Shown: positions 52,019-60,938 of the stretch, piece after piece
Layout of the letters: each line of letters opens with the position of its first letter
How positions within the stretch are numbered: the first letter of the stretch is position 1
Assembly: GCF_038443385.1 (NCBI RefSeq)
Contig: NZ_CP151726.1
Location: 7,006,001 to 7,070,000, forward strand
Source: Stieleria varia
GTDB lineage: Bacteria > Planctomycetota > Planctomycetia > Pirellulales > Pirellulaceae
Length of the DNA: 64,000 bases
Direction of reading: 5' to 3'
Notes under the pieces: generated by a model
Told to the model about the DNA's origin: nothing
Database searches by the model: none
What the model saw: only the letters and a program-made list of their open reading frames with translations
Made by a program: the position numbers and the translations under genes

Positions 52019-53770
52019 ATGGGATTCCGCCTACGAATATTGGTCGCAGCACTCATTCTTGTTACCGCATCGTTCGCTGGCCTGCAGGACGGGATGCTTT
52101 TTGCGCAAGCACCCAATGAAAGTTCGAACGGCCTCAGGGTCTCCGTCGTCGATCATCCGCCGATGGTTCTCAATTATGATCCCAAGGTCCTGGCGGTCTT
52201 GCCGCGGATCAACGAACCATCCCTTCGCGGCCACATCCGCTTCCTTGCCGACGATCTCTTAGAGGGCCGCGGACCGGGAACACGCGGAGACCAGCTCAGC
52301 CAGCTTTATCTGTCCACTCAGTTTCAAACGATGGGCTTGAAACCCGCTGCTCCTGATGGTGGTTTCACGCAACCGGTCCCACTGATCGGAGTGACCACGT
52401 TGCAACCGGAGCAAGTCACGTTTCAGAGCAAGAGCGGATCGCTCACGTTGAAAACGAGCGATGATTTCATGGCAACGGTCGGAAAACCCGTTGAGCACAT
52501 CGAGGTCAGCGACGCGGAATTGATGTTTGTCGGCTATGGCATCCAAGCTCCCGAGTACGACTGGGACGATTTCAAAGACGTCGACCTGACGGGCAAGATC
52601 CTGGTCGTCATGAACAATGATCCGTCGGACGATCCCGAACTTTTCGCCGGTCGTCGGCGGCTGTACTACGGTCGCTGGGATTACAAATACGAAACGGCCG
52701 CCGCTCAAGGTGCCGCGGGTGTCATCATCATCCACACCACGGCGTCGGCCGGGTATCCTTGGCAAGTCATCCAGACGTCGTGGAGCGGCGAAGAATCCGA
52801 GTTGCGAGACCACGACGGACCTCGACTCGACCTGGAATCGTGGGCCACGGAAGAGGCTAGTCGAAAACTCGTTGCACTGGGCGGTCATGACCTGGACAAG
52901 TTGCTGGCGGCCGCCGAGTCTCGTGACTTTCAACCCGTGCCGTTGGGCGTGACGCTGTCGATGAAACTCGATGCGAATGTTCGTCAACGCGATACGGCCA
53001 ACGTCCTGGCCATGTTGCCCGGCAGCGATCCAGAACGACGCGACGAAGTGGTGATTTTCATGGCGCACCATGATCATTTAGGAATCGGTGCCGACCGGGA
53101 TGAATCGGGCGACAACATTTACAACGGTGCCGTCGACAATGCAGCGGGTGCCGCGATGCTGCTGACGATGGCGGACGCATTTGCCAACATGGATCCGGCA
53201 CCGAGACGCTCGATTCTGTTCGCCGCCGTCGGCGCCGAGGAACAAGGCTTGCTGGGATCCAAGTACTTCGCCGCCCATCCCTCCATTCATCCCGGCAAGA
53301 TCGCGGCCGTGATCAACATGGATGGCACCAACATCATCGGCCGCACCAACGACGTCAACGTGATCGGATACGGCAAGTCGAGCTTGGACGCCGTGATCAA
53401 GTCCGTCGCCGCAACTCAGGGCCGCGTGGTCACACCCGATCATGCACCTGACAAGGGATACTATTACCGGAGCGACCAATTCAGCTTGGCAAAAATCGGC
53501 GTCCCAGGTGTTTACCTGCACTCAGGCCAGTTTGTGATCGGCAAGCCCGAGGGTTGGGGCAAACAACAGCTTGAGCACTGGACGGAAAACATCTATCACC
53601 AACCAAGTGACGAGTATCGCGAGGACTGGGATCTGGCCGGTGCGATCGACGACGGCAAATTGCTGTTCTTGGTCGGAAACGAAGTCGCTGATGCGGATAA
53701 GATGCCGACGTGGAACGAGGGAGACGAGTTCCAGGCCGCCCGCAAAGAGGCCCTCGAGTCAGCCAAGTAA
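52019..53770 (+). CDS. Secreted M28-family metallopeptidase with PA-type insert
   Basis: A 583-residue exported aminopeptidase-like enzyme. After a signal peptide comes a protease-associated-type insert (about 155-280: AELMFVGYGIQAPEYDWDDF; GVIIIHTTASAGYPWQ). The M28 zinc ligands and base are visible: MAHHDHLGIG, GAVDNAAGAAML, VGAEEQGLLGS, VINMDGTN and YHQPSDEY. GAGGAG lies before ATG 52019; earlier codons extend into the preceding gene. It would trim peptides outside the cytoplasm. Confidence 0.92.
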   Translation: MGFRLRILVAALILVTASFAGLQDGMLFAQAPNESSNGLRVSVVDHPPMVLNYDPKVLAVLPRINEPSLRGHIRFLADDLLEGRGPGTRGDQLSQLYLSTQFQTMGLKPAAPDGGFTQPVPLIGVTTLQPEQVTFQSKSGSLTLKTSDDFMATVGKPVEHIEVSDAELMFVGYGIQAPEYDWDDFKDVDLTGKILVVMNNDPSDDPELFAGRRRLYYGRWDYKYETAAAQGAAGVIIIHTTASAGYPWQVIQTSWSGEESELRDHDGPRLDLESWATEEASRKLVALGGHDLDKLLAAAESRDFQPVPLGVTLSMKLDANVRQRDTANVLAMLPGSDPERRDEVVIFMAHHDHLGIGADRDESGDNIYNGAVDNAAGAAMLLTMADAFANMDPAPRRSILFAAVGAEEQGLLGSKYFAAHPSIHPGKIAAVINMDGTNIIGRTNDVNVIGYGKSSLDAVIKSVAATQGRVVTPDHAPDKGYYYRSDQFSLAKIGVPGVYLHSGQFVIGKPEGWGKQQLEHWTENIYHQPSDEYREDWDLAGAIDDGKLLFLVGNEVADADKMPTWNEGDEFQAARKEALESAK

Positions 53771-53870
53771 GAAGAGGCGACGCCATACCGTAATGGGATT
53801 CGCCAGAATTCCCTTTTCGACGAATGCGTCTGGTGATGGTTGGCCATTGAGATGCCACACGCTATCGACT

Positions 53871-53892
53871 TGGAAAGTCGAGCGACGATGAT
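53871..53892. repeat. Half copy of the TCGACTTGGAAAGTCGA hairpin
   Basis: Only the left arm of the 48-bp motif is present (CTATCGACTTGGAAAGTCGA followed by GCGACGAT); the facing arm is missing. It sits between convergent stop codons at 53770 and 53892. Confidence 0.6.
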
Positions 53893-55076
53893 CACTCCGG
53901 TGAGTGATAACGCCGATTAAAGAGTTCCGGATCGAAAGGGTTCTGGACCGGTGGCAGTCTGGCGAGTCTTTTGGATGAATCGGCTTCGGACAACTCCGTT
54001 TCGTCTTGCGGAGACTCCGAGGCATCCAGTTCATGAACGGAAATGATCTGAGACGCTGCGTCGCGATCCCTTTTCGCTTTGCTATAAAATGTCTTGACCG
54101 TTTCTGTGTTCGGTTTGGCGATCGTGCCCCACTGCGTCAGCGTCGCTATCCATCGATCTTGGATGGAACTGGTGCGAGCGTCTGCGCCCGCGTGATCATC
54201 GGAGCTTCTCGCGATCAATTCACTTGATTCGGGGGCATCCAAATCCATGTACCCCAACACGGTGGACAGGTTATCGACCGAGATCGCTTGCGATGGGCGA
54301 GAACCATTTGCGGGTGAATTCAGGCGGAACGCATTCTCGCAGTCCAAGTCATGGCACTGAACGCATTGGTTCAGCAAGATCGGTTGGATGTGACGGACAA
54401 AGGTGCGAAGCGTTTCAGGATCGGCTTCGCTGACGATTTCTTCGGCGACGTCAGCATTCTCAGTTTCGTACGAGGCTTGCTGGACCGCGCTCTCGCTGTC
54501 GCCTTCGCTGTCGACACTGCTGTCGCCGTACGCGGCAACCGCATCCGCGATTTGATTCATCAACTGCACAATTTCGCGTGTGTCGCCCACAACATGGCGT
54601 GCGAGTTTCACGTCTTCTGCGGATTCAGCCAACAACCCATATCGAAGGCTCCAGCGTGCATCTTGAATCAATCGATCAGGTCGCACTCCTCGTCGCCGAT
54701 CGGCTTTGTACTCGTAGAGCGATAATGCACTGGGACCCCAGCACAGCACGTCTTCTCGCGGCAGGACGATTCGCGAACCATTGTCTCGCCGCACCGAAAT
54801 CGAATCTCCCAACTGAACCGCTTCGCCGTAGACAACGCTTTGGTTTCTCAGCAGCACACACGGCCCCTTGGCGAACATGGCGGCGCGAGCTGCGTTCAAT
54901 TGCCGCGTCAGATTCGTTGCCATCGGAGATGTTCTTGCAATCGGCGATGCTCCCGAAACGGCTCGGAGGTCCAATGGCGATTGTCCCGACGCAGCGGAAA
55001 CATGCACCACCGCACAGCAGGCGACGACAGCCAGCACACGAAGCAGATGGGCGGAGCGGTTTGAGGGACTATCCAT
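53892..55076 (-). CDS. Exported CxxCH (cytochrome-type) hypothetical protein
   Basis: A 394-residue exported protein: signal peptide to about 32 (VHVSAASGQ), a beta-rich segment (VVYGEAVQLGDSISVRRDNG), then a domain around 230-330 with CVQCH in QPILLNQCVQCHDLDCENAF, a heme c attachment motif as in planctomycete-type cytochrome C modules. The C-terminal tail is charged. Only one CxxCH is present, and no distal Met ligand is obvious. A role in extracytoplasmic redox is inferred. It lies 54 bases downstream of the NtrC-type regulator. Confidence 0.78.
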   Translation of the reverse strand: MDSPSNRSAHLLRVLAVVACCAVVHVSAASGQSPLDLRAVSGASPIARTSPMATNLTRQLNAARAAMFAKGPCVLLRNQSVVYGEAVQLGDSISVRRDNGSRIVLPREDVLCWGPSALSLYEYKADRRRGVRPDRLIQDARWSLRYGLLAESAEDVKLARHVVGDTREIVQLMNQIADAVAAYGDSSVDSEGDSESAVQQASYETENADVAEEIVSEADPETLRTFVRHIQPILLNQCVQCHDLDCENAFRLNSPANGSRPSQAISVDNLSTVLGYMDLDAPESSELIARSSDDHAGADARTSSIQDRWIATLTQWGTIAKPNTETVKTFYSKAKRDRDAASQIISVHELDASESPQDETELSEADSSKRLARLPPVQNPFDPELFNRRYHSPE

Positions 55077-55129
55077 ATTGATGGAGCTATCAAACCGACG
55101 ACGCGTGTGTCAAGACATCACTGAACAGC

Positions 55130-56641
55130 CTAATCGTCGGCTGATTCACTCGTTTCGCCCGTCCCGCTTTTGTATTGATCCAAGCGTCGGTACAGGGTTC
55201 GAGCCCCGATGCCCAGGATCTTTGCCGCTTCCTCGCGATTATCGTTGGTCAATTTCAACGTTTCCTCGATCGCCCAACGCTCGATCACGCTGAGTGGCTG
55301 CCCGACCAAATCCGAGTTGCCCCCCGGTATGGACGCCGGCAGCTCCGGAAGTTCCACATTGCTGTCATCCGAAAGTTCGGGGGGCAAATCATCGACATCG
55401 AGTTTGCCATCCGTGTCCAAAACGACCATCATTTCCACAAAGTTTCTCAACTCGCGGACGTTTCCCGGCCATTGGTAGGCAAAGAATCGCTTGGTCACCT
55501 GAGGCGTGAAGTGAGCGGTCGGCTTGTCGTGACGACGCAAGAACTGTTTGCGGAAGTGATCCATCAAGGGGATCACGTCTTCGTTTCGCTCCCTCAACGG
55601 TGGCAACTCCACGGTGACGACTTTCAATCGAAAGTACAAATCGCTGCGGAAGGTGCCCGCGTCGATCATGTCCTCCAATGGTCGGTTGGTCGCCGACACA
55701 AGACGCACGTTGACATTGATCGGTTTGTTGCCGCCCACTCGTGTGATCTTGCTCTCCTCCAGGACCCGCAGCAGCTTGATCTGCGTGCTCATCGGCATGT
55801 CGCCGACTTCATCTAAAAACAGCGTTCCCCCGTTTGCGTACTCAAATGCGCCCACGCGATCCGCATCGGCACCGGTAAAGGCACCTTTGACGTGACCGAA
55901 CAGTTCGCTCTCCACAAGATTCTCAGCGATGGCACCGGTGTTGATCGCGACGATGCTCTTGTTGCGCCGCGGGCTGTTTTGGTGAATCGCCTGCGCGACG
56001 ACTTCTTTGCCGGTACCGTTTTCTCCAGTGATCAACACCGTTGCGTCGGTGGCAGAGATTCGACGCAGACGATCGACGACGGTCTGCATCTTCTTGCTGG
56101 TGTAGATCAGGCCTTCGAAGCCAAAGCGTTCATCCAATCGTTGCAGCAATTCTGTATTGCGGCGTCTCAGACCGACTGCTCCGACGGCCTTCTCGACGAT
56201 CGCCCGCAAGCGGTTGGGTGTGATCGGTTTTTCGAGGAAATTGAACGCACCCTGCTGCATCGCTTCCACCGCGATCGGCACCGTCGCGTGCCCCGTCACC
56301 ATGACGACTTCACAATCCGGCAAACGCTTGCGAGCCAGTTCGAGCACCTTCATTCCATCGACATCATTCATCACCATGTCGGTGATGATGATGTCAAAGG
56401 TGTCACTCTCGATTCGCTTGACTGCCTCCGGACCGCTGGTGGCGACGGTGCACTGATAGCCCACCTTTTCCAAACTTTCGGTCATCGCGCGGGCATGAGC
56501 GGCTTCGTTGTCCACCACCAACAACCGAAAATGCGAAGGTTCGTAATCGGGCATGGCCGACAGATTTGCCGACAGATTTGCCGACGCTGCAGCGGACTCA
56601 CGATCCGTGACAGAATTGGATTGACTCTCTGGATTGCTCAT
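55130..56641 (-). CDS. NtrC-family sigma-54-dependent response regulator
   Basis: A 503-residue activator of sigma-54 RNA polymerase: receiver domain (about 33-155; Asp in IIITDMVMNDVDG, Lys in FLEKPITPN), AAA+ domain (about 180-410; Walker A GENGTGKE, the GAFTGA loop that contacts sigma-54, Walker B GTLFLDEVGDM), and a Fis-type helix-turn-helix at the C-terminus (EEAAKILGIGARTLYRRLDQ). All motifs are intact. The ATG at 56641 is preferred over GTG 56647. No kinase is adjacent, so its signal is unknown. Confidence 0.95.
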   Translation of the reverse strand: MSNPESQSNSVTDRESAAASANLSANLSAMPDYEPSHFRLLVVDNEAAHARAMTESLEKVGYQCTVATSGPEAVKRIESDTFDIIITDMVMNDVDGMKVLELARKRLPDCEVVMVTGHATVPIAVEAMQQGAFNFLEKPITPNRLRAIVEKAVGAVGLRRRNTELLQRLDERFGFEGLIYTSKKMQTVVDRLRRISATDATVLITGENGTGKEVVAQAIHQNSPRRNKSIVAINTGAIAENLVESELFGHVKGAFTGADADRVGAFEYANGGTLFLDEVGDMPMSTQIKLLRVLEESKITRVGGNKPINVNVRLVSATNRPLEDMIDAGTFRSDLYFRLKVVTVELPPLRERNEDVIPLMDHFRKQFLRRHDKPTAHFTPQVTKRFFAYQWPGNVRELRNFVEMMVVLDTDGKLDVDDLPPELSDDSNVELPELPASIPGGNSDLVGQPLSVIERWAIEETLKLTNDNREEAAKILGIGARTLYRRLDQYKSGTGETSESADD

Positions 56642-56665
56642 CAGCACGCGACCTTTGGGAGCGGA

Positions 56666-57949
56666 TCAAACAAAGCGTAACAGAGCATAATTGCGTTTCC
56701 CCTTGCGGAGCACCATCACGGTTTCACTGGCCAAGTCTTTTTCGAAAAGACGCAGATCCATGTCGGTGACGCGTTTGTTGTTGATGTACGCACCGCCTTC
56801 CTTGACCGTTCTCCTGGCCTCGCCACCGCTCTTGGCCAGCCCGGCATGCTGCAACGCGTCGATGATCCAAAGTCCTTCGCCGCCTAGCTCGCTGGTGGCC
56901 AGTTCCTTGCTGGGCACATCGGCAAAGATCTCGACCAGTCCGGCATCCGAGACGTCTTCGATGTCCCCACCGAAAAAGATCTTGGTGGCTTTCTCCGCCG
57001 ACGCCAGGCCATCTTCACCATGGACAAAACCTGTCATCCAGCTTGCCAACCGCTTTTGAGCCTCGTTGCGTCCCGGATCGTTCTTGGTCGCGTCGGCCAG
57101 GCCGTTGTACTCGTCCTGTTCGATTTCCGTCAGGTAGGCGATGCACCGCATCACGTCGTCGTCGCCGACGTTGATCCAGTATTGGTAAAACGCGTAGGGG
57201 CTGGTGCGCTCGGCATCGAGCCAGATCGCTCCACGCTCGGTCTTGCCCATTTTCTTTCCGTCGCTGGTGGTCAGCAGCGGAGCGGTCAGGCCAAAGAGTT
57301 GTTCGCCGAGCATTCGGCGCCCCAAGTCAATGCCTGCGGTGACGTTGCCCCACTGGTCGCTGCCGCCTGCTTGAATGCGACATCCGTGCTCGCGACACAA
57401 CTGCACAAAGTCATAGGCTTGCAGCAGCATGTAGCTGAACTCGGTGTAACTCAATCCCGCATCGCTGCCCAAGCGGGCGCGAACGGATTCCTTGCCCATC
57501 ATCGCGCCGACGGGAAAGTTCTTGCCGACATCACGCAAGAATTCCAGGTAGCTGTAGCCTTGCATCCACTCGTAGTTGTTCAACAACAAGGCGGCATTGG
57601 GTCCGTCGAAATCCAGGAACCGCCGCATCTGTGCTTCCACGCCGGCGACGTTGGCCTGCAACTGCTCGGCCGACAACAAGTTGCGTTCCTCGCTTTTGCC
57701 ACTGGGGTCGCCGATCATCCCCGTCGCGCCACCGACCAACGCGATCGGACGGTGCCCGGCCTTCTGAAATCGCCGCAGCAACATCAACTGCATCATGCTG
57801 CCGACATGCAAGCTTGACGCAGTCGGATCAAACCCGATGTACACCGTTTGTTGACCGGATTTGAGCAACTGATCCAGTCCGGCTTCGTCGGTCGTTTGAT
57901 GGATCAGTCCTCGCCAGCGAAGTTCCGCAATCAGATCGTCAGTCGGCAT
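56666..57949 (-). CDS. tyrS: Tyrosine--tRNA ligase
   Basis: This enzyme charges tRNA(Tyr). The class I signatures are present as HVGS in DPTASSLHVGSMM (the HIGH position) and KMGKT in TTSDGKKMGKTERG (the KMSKS position), with a C-terminal S4 RNA-binding domain (AGLAKSGGEARRTVKEGGAY). The length of 427 residues is normal. Its start overlaps the end of ispD by 11 bases, so the two are translated from one message. Confidence 0.96.
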   Translation of the reverse strand: MPTDDLIAELRWRGLIHQTTDEAGLDQLLKSGQQTVYIGFDPTASSLHVGSMMQLMLLRRFQKAGHRPIALVGGATGMIGDPSGKSEERNLLSAEQLQANVAGVEAQMRRFLDFDGPNAALLLNNYEWMQGYSYLEFLRDVGKNFPVGAMMGKESVRARLGSDAGLSYTEFSYMLLQAYDFVQLCREHGCRIQAGGSDQWGNVTAGIDLGRRMLGEQLFGLTAPLLTTSDGKKMGKTERGAIWLDAERTSPYAFYQYWINVGDDDVMRCIAYLTEIEQDEYNGLADATKNDPGRNEAQKRLASWMTGFVHGEDGLASAEKATKIFFGGDIEDVSDAGLVEIFADVPSKELATSELGGEGLWIIDALQHAGLAKSGGEARRTVKEGGAYINNKRVTDMDLRLFEKDLASETVMVLRKGKRNYALLRFV

Positions 57950-58712
57950 GGGGCATCGTGTTGGAATGGAGTTGTCGGTTCAAAATGGACTCTGCGAGCG
58001 GCAGGTCGTCCGGATGCGTGATCTTTAAGTTGTCGGTGGAACCCGCGATCAGTGCAACCGGACGCCCCAATCGTTCCACCAGTTCGGCGTCGTCAGTGGC
58101 AGGTCTGCCGCGGTGTTTTTCGTAAGCCTCCGCCAGCCAATCCAGACGAAAGACTTGCGGGGTTTGGGCAAGCCACAGGTCGCTCCTGTCGATCGTGGAG
58201 ATCGAGTGTTCGTCGTTGAGCCGGCGTTTCACCGTCGAAGAAACCGGAGTCGCCAAGACTGCCGCTCCGATTTTGGCCGCCGCCTGGATCACGGCGCCGA
58301 TGTCGTGGTCGCTGACCAGTGGCCGTGCGGCGTCGTGGACCGCGACCAAACGAACGTCCTGAAAACGCTCGTCCGATCGCAAAAAATCCAGCCCGGCTCG
58401 CACGCTGTCGGTTCGCTCCCGTCCACCGGGCACGAGGTGAATCCCGCGTTCCTGGATCCACACGCCGAATTCGCCTTCGAACCTTGGCCGGTCGGTTTCC
58501 GATATCGGCATGACAAGGTGACGAACATTCGGGTTCGCCGACAGACGCTCCGCCGCATGCTGCCACAGTGTTTTGCCGGCCAGATCGGCGAACAGCTTGT
58601 TCTGCTGCGCACCGAAACGCCGACCGCTGCCCGCCGCCGGCAAGATCACAGCGGTACATCGTTCACTCGATCCCATCGATGAATCGGCATTGGTGTCGGT
58701 CGCGACGGGCAT
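57939..58712 (-). CDS. ispD: 2-C-methyl-D-erythritol 4-phosphate cytidylyltransferase
   Basis: IspD transfers CMP to methylerythritol phosphate, the third step of the MEP pathway. The nucleotide-binding AVILPAAGSGRRFGAQQNK, VAVHDAARPLVSD, and ATPVSSTVKR with DRSDLWLAQTPQVFR fit the family; 257 residues includes a short extra N-terminal tail. ispF, often adjacent in other bacteria, is absent here. It precedes tyrS with an 11-base overlap and belongs to the same pathway as dxs and ispA elsewhere in the window. Confidence 0.95.
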   Translation of the reverse strand: MPVATDTNADSSMGSSERCTAVILPAAGSGRRFGAQQNKLFADLAGKTLWQHAAERLSANPNVRHLVMPISETDRPRFEGEFGVWIQERGIHLVPGGRERTDSVRAGLDFLRSDERFQDVRLVAVHDAARPLVSDHDIGAVIQAAAKIGAAVLATPVSSTVKRRLNDEHSISTIDRSDLWLAQTPQVFRLDWLAEAYEKHRGRPATDDAELVERLGRPVALIAGSTDNLKITHPDDLPLAESILNRQLHSNTMPHAD

Positions 58713-58734
58713 GTTGTGAACGTTGGATCCCGAG

Positions 58735-59931
58735 TTACTTTCGCGCCGCAGCGTGCTTCAACGGCAACCACGCCGCGTCTTGACTGCTGCTGGCAACGCA
58801 TTGCTGAATAAAGTACATGCCTTCCACCCCATCGTACACGTTCGGGTACACCGTGTCGCGTTGCTCCACCGTCTCGCCCGCGGCACGAGCGACCATGGCA
58901 TCAAACGCGGACGAGTAAACATTCGCAAACGCTTCAAAGAACGCTTCGGGGTGACCACTGGGCAATCGGCATGCCGCCGCACCGCTGCCGTTGGTGAAGG
59001 GCGCGTTGGGGTCACGCGTGTAGATCTGGTGCGGCTTGCCGTTTTGGCGAACGATCATTTCATTCGGGTTTTCTTGACGCCATTTCAACGAACCCTTGGT
59101 GCCATCGATTTCGATTTCGACATCGTTCTCGCGGCCGTGGCTGATTTGCGAAGCGGTCACGCTGCCAAGGGCACCGCTTTCGTAGCGGATGATGGCGGTG
59201 CCGTAGTCATCCAGCTTGCGGCCTTCCACAAACGTCTTCAGCGAACAACTGACCGTCTCGGGCAACAAGCCTGTCATGTAGCGTCCCAGGTTGTAGGCAT
59301 GCGTCGCGATGTCGCCGAACGCGCCGGCCGCGCCGCTCTTGCTGGGGTCGGTTCGCCAAGCGGCCTGTTTTTGATCTTCCGCCTCCAACTGAGTCCGCAG
59401 CCAACCCTGGATGTACTGAGACCGAATCGCGTTGATCTCACCCAGCTCGCCGTTGAGAATCATCTCACGTGCTTGGCGAACCAACGGGTAACCCGTGTAG
59501 TTGTGCGAAACCGCAAACACGACGTTGCTTTCCTGAACGGACTTCAGCAACGTCTCGGCTTGATCCAAATCGAACGTCATCGGTTTGTCGCAAACGACGT
59601 TGAACCCGGCCTTGACCGCCGCATCGGCGACTTCAAAGTGGACGTGGTTGGGTGTCGTGATGCTGACGAAATCGATCCGCTCGTCTTCGGGCAATTTGGC
59701 TTCCGTTTCCAGCATTTCCTGGTAGCTGGAATATGCCCGGGATTCCGCGATGTCGTAGTCGGGGGCCGACGCTTTGGCTCGCTCTGGGTTGCTGCTCAAC
59801 GCTCCCGCAGTGACCACGGCGCGATTGTCCAGGCAAGCCGCAATGGAATGGACACGGCCGATAAAGGAGCCTTGTCCGCCGCCCACCAGGGCCATACGTA
59901 GTTTTCGATTCAACGGTGCGTTAATGCCCAT
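58735..59931 (-). CDS. Gfo/Idh/MocA-family oxidoreductase
   Basis: A 398-residue NAD(P)-dependent dehydrogenase. The Rossmann fold begins MALVGGGQGSFIGRVH; VVCDKPMTFDLDQAE supplies the family EKP-type motif (here DKP), and GAFGDIATHAYNL contains the catalytic Asp/His pair. Members oxidise or epimerise sugars and inositols; the substrate cannot be told. It ends 22 bases before the start of ispD on the same strand but shares no obvious pathway. Confidence 0.9.
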   Translation of the reverse strand: MGINAPLNRKLRMALVGGGQGSFIGRVHSIAACLDNRAVVTAGALSSNPERAKASAPDYDIAESRAYSSYQEMLETEAKLPEDERIDFVSITTPNHVHFEVADAAVKAGFNVVCDKPMTFDLDQAETLLKSVQESNVVFAVSHNYTGYPLVRQAREMILNGELGEINAIRSQYIQGWLRTQLEAEDQKQAAWRTDPSKSGAAGAFGDIATHAYNLGRYMTGLLPETVSCSLKTFVEGRKLDDYGTAIIRYESGALGSVTASQISHGRENDVEIEIDGTKGSLKWRQENPNEMIVRQNGKPHQIYTRDPNAPFTNGSGAAACRLPSGHPEAFFEAFANVYSSAFDAMVARAAGETVEQRDTVYPNVYDGVEGMYFIQQCVASSSQDAAWLPLKHAAARK

Positions 59932-60216
59932 GGCGGTTTTCTTGACCTCGCTGGTGGGATGGAGACAATGGGGGAATCGTTCAAAAACGCAATCGTAAAG
60001 TTCGATCCGCGCCCGTACAATTGGCGGTCGGTCGCAATCGGCGAATCCCGACGCGAAAAATTCGTTGCACGATTGAGATTTACGCCGTCATGGGGGAAGA
60101 TCTGGTTGACGATCACCGCCTGTGCGACGGAATTGCGTTTTTCTCACATTCTGTTTTTCTCGCGTTCGACTGACCACTGCTGGAAACTTCTCCCCACATT
60201 TCGCTCGGAGCCCACG

Positions 60217-60924
60217 ATGTCTCACAACGAATCCTCTCGATCCAATGATTCCGCGGGTGTCCCGCTGGAACTGGCGGTTGCCAGCGATAACGGCCCATTT
60301 TCGGCGGATGAAACCGGCGGTCCGTGCTGCTCCGGCGCCAAGATCTGGAATTCTCTGCGTCACTACGGTTGGCGAGTGACTGGCGTTGCCGTGGTCGCAG
60401 CCTCGTTGTTCACGGCCACCTTCTTTGCCGGTAAAGCGACCTCGCTGTCAGAGCAACTGAATCGACCACAGACGGGTTTTAACATCCCTGGATTGCCCAC
60501 GATCGGTGCCACAGCATCCGTCACCAGCGAAAAATTTTCCATGGCCACCGGCCCCGTCAGCCAGCAAGCCGAAGGCTTGTTTGTGCTCGATCACAACTCG
60601 GGCTTGCTGCAATGCAGCGTGATGTATCCCAGACAAGGTCGATTCTTGGGGCTGTTCACCGTCAACGTGATGGAAGCCCTGGGTTCAGGTGACAAGGGCG
60701 GCGGATACATCATGGCAACCGGTTTGGTCGACATGCCCAGCTCCAGCCAAAACCCTGTCGCGTCCAGCGTGGTCTATGTGCTGAACACATCCACCGGCGC
60801 TTACGCGTGTTACGGGATCCCATTTGACCGCGTCTCGATGAACGGCGGACGCCCGCAACAAGCTCCCATGGTGTTGGTTGCCGTTGGCAACGCCGATCCT
60901 ATTCTCGACCGTGACGATCGATAG
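60217..60924 (+). CDS. Single-pass membrane-anchored hypothetical protein
   Basis: A 235-residue protein with a cytoplasmic N-terminal ~50 residues (containing a CC pair), one membrane segment (VTGVAVVAASLFTATFFAG) and an extracytoplasmic domain whose middle (GLFVLDHNSGLLQCSVMYPR; VVYVLNTSTGAYACYGIPFD) looks like a pair of beta-strand repeats, reminiscent of a PQQ-type blade fragment. Similar small proteins are common in planctomycetes. I recognise no function. The helicase gene begins 14 bases after the stop. Confidence 0.75.
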   Translation: MSHNESSRSNDSAGVPLELAVASDNGPFSADETGGPCCSGAKIWNSLRHYGWRVTGVAVVAASLFTATFFAGKATSLSEQLNRPQTGFNIPGLPTIGATASVTSEKFSMATGPVSQQAEGLFVLDHNSGLLQCSVMYPRQGRFLGLFTVNVMEALGSGDKGGGYIMATGLVDMPSSSQNPVASSVVYVLNTSTGAYACYGIPFDRVSMNGGRPQQAPMVLVAVGNADPILDRDDR

Positions 60925-60938
60925 GTAACACCAAAACC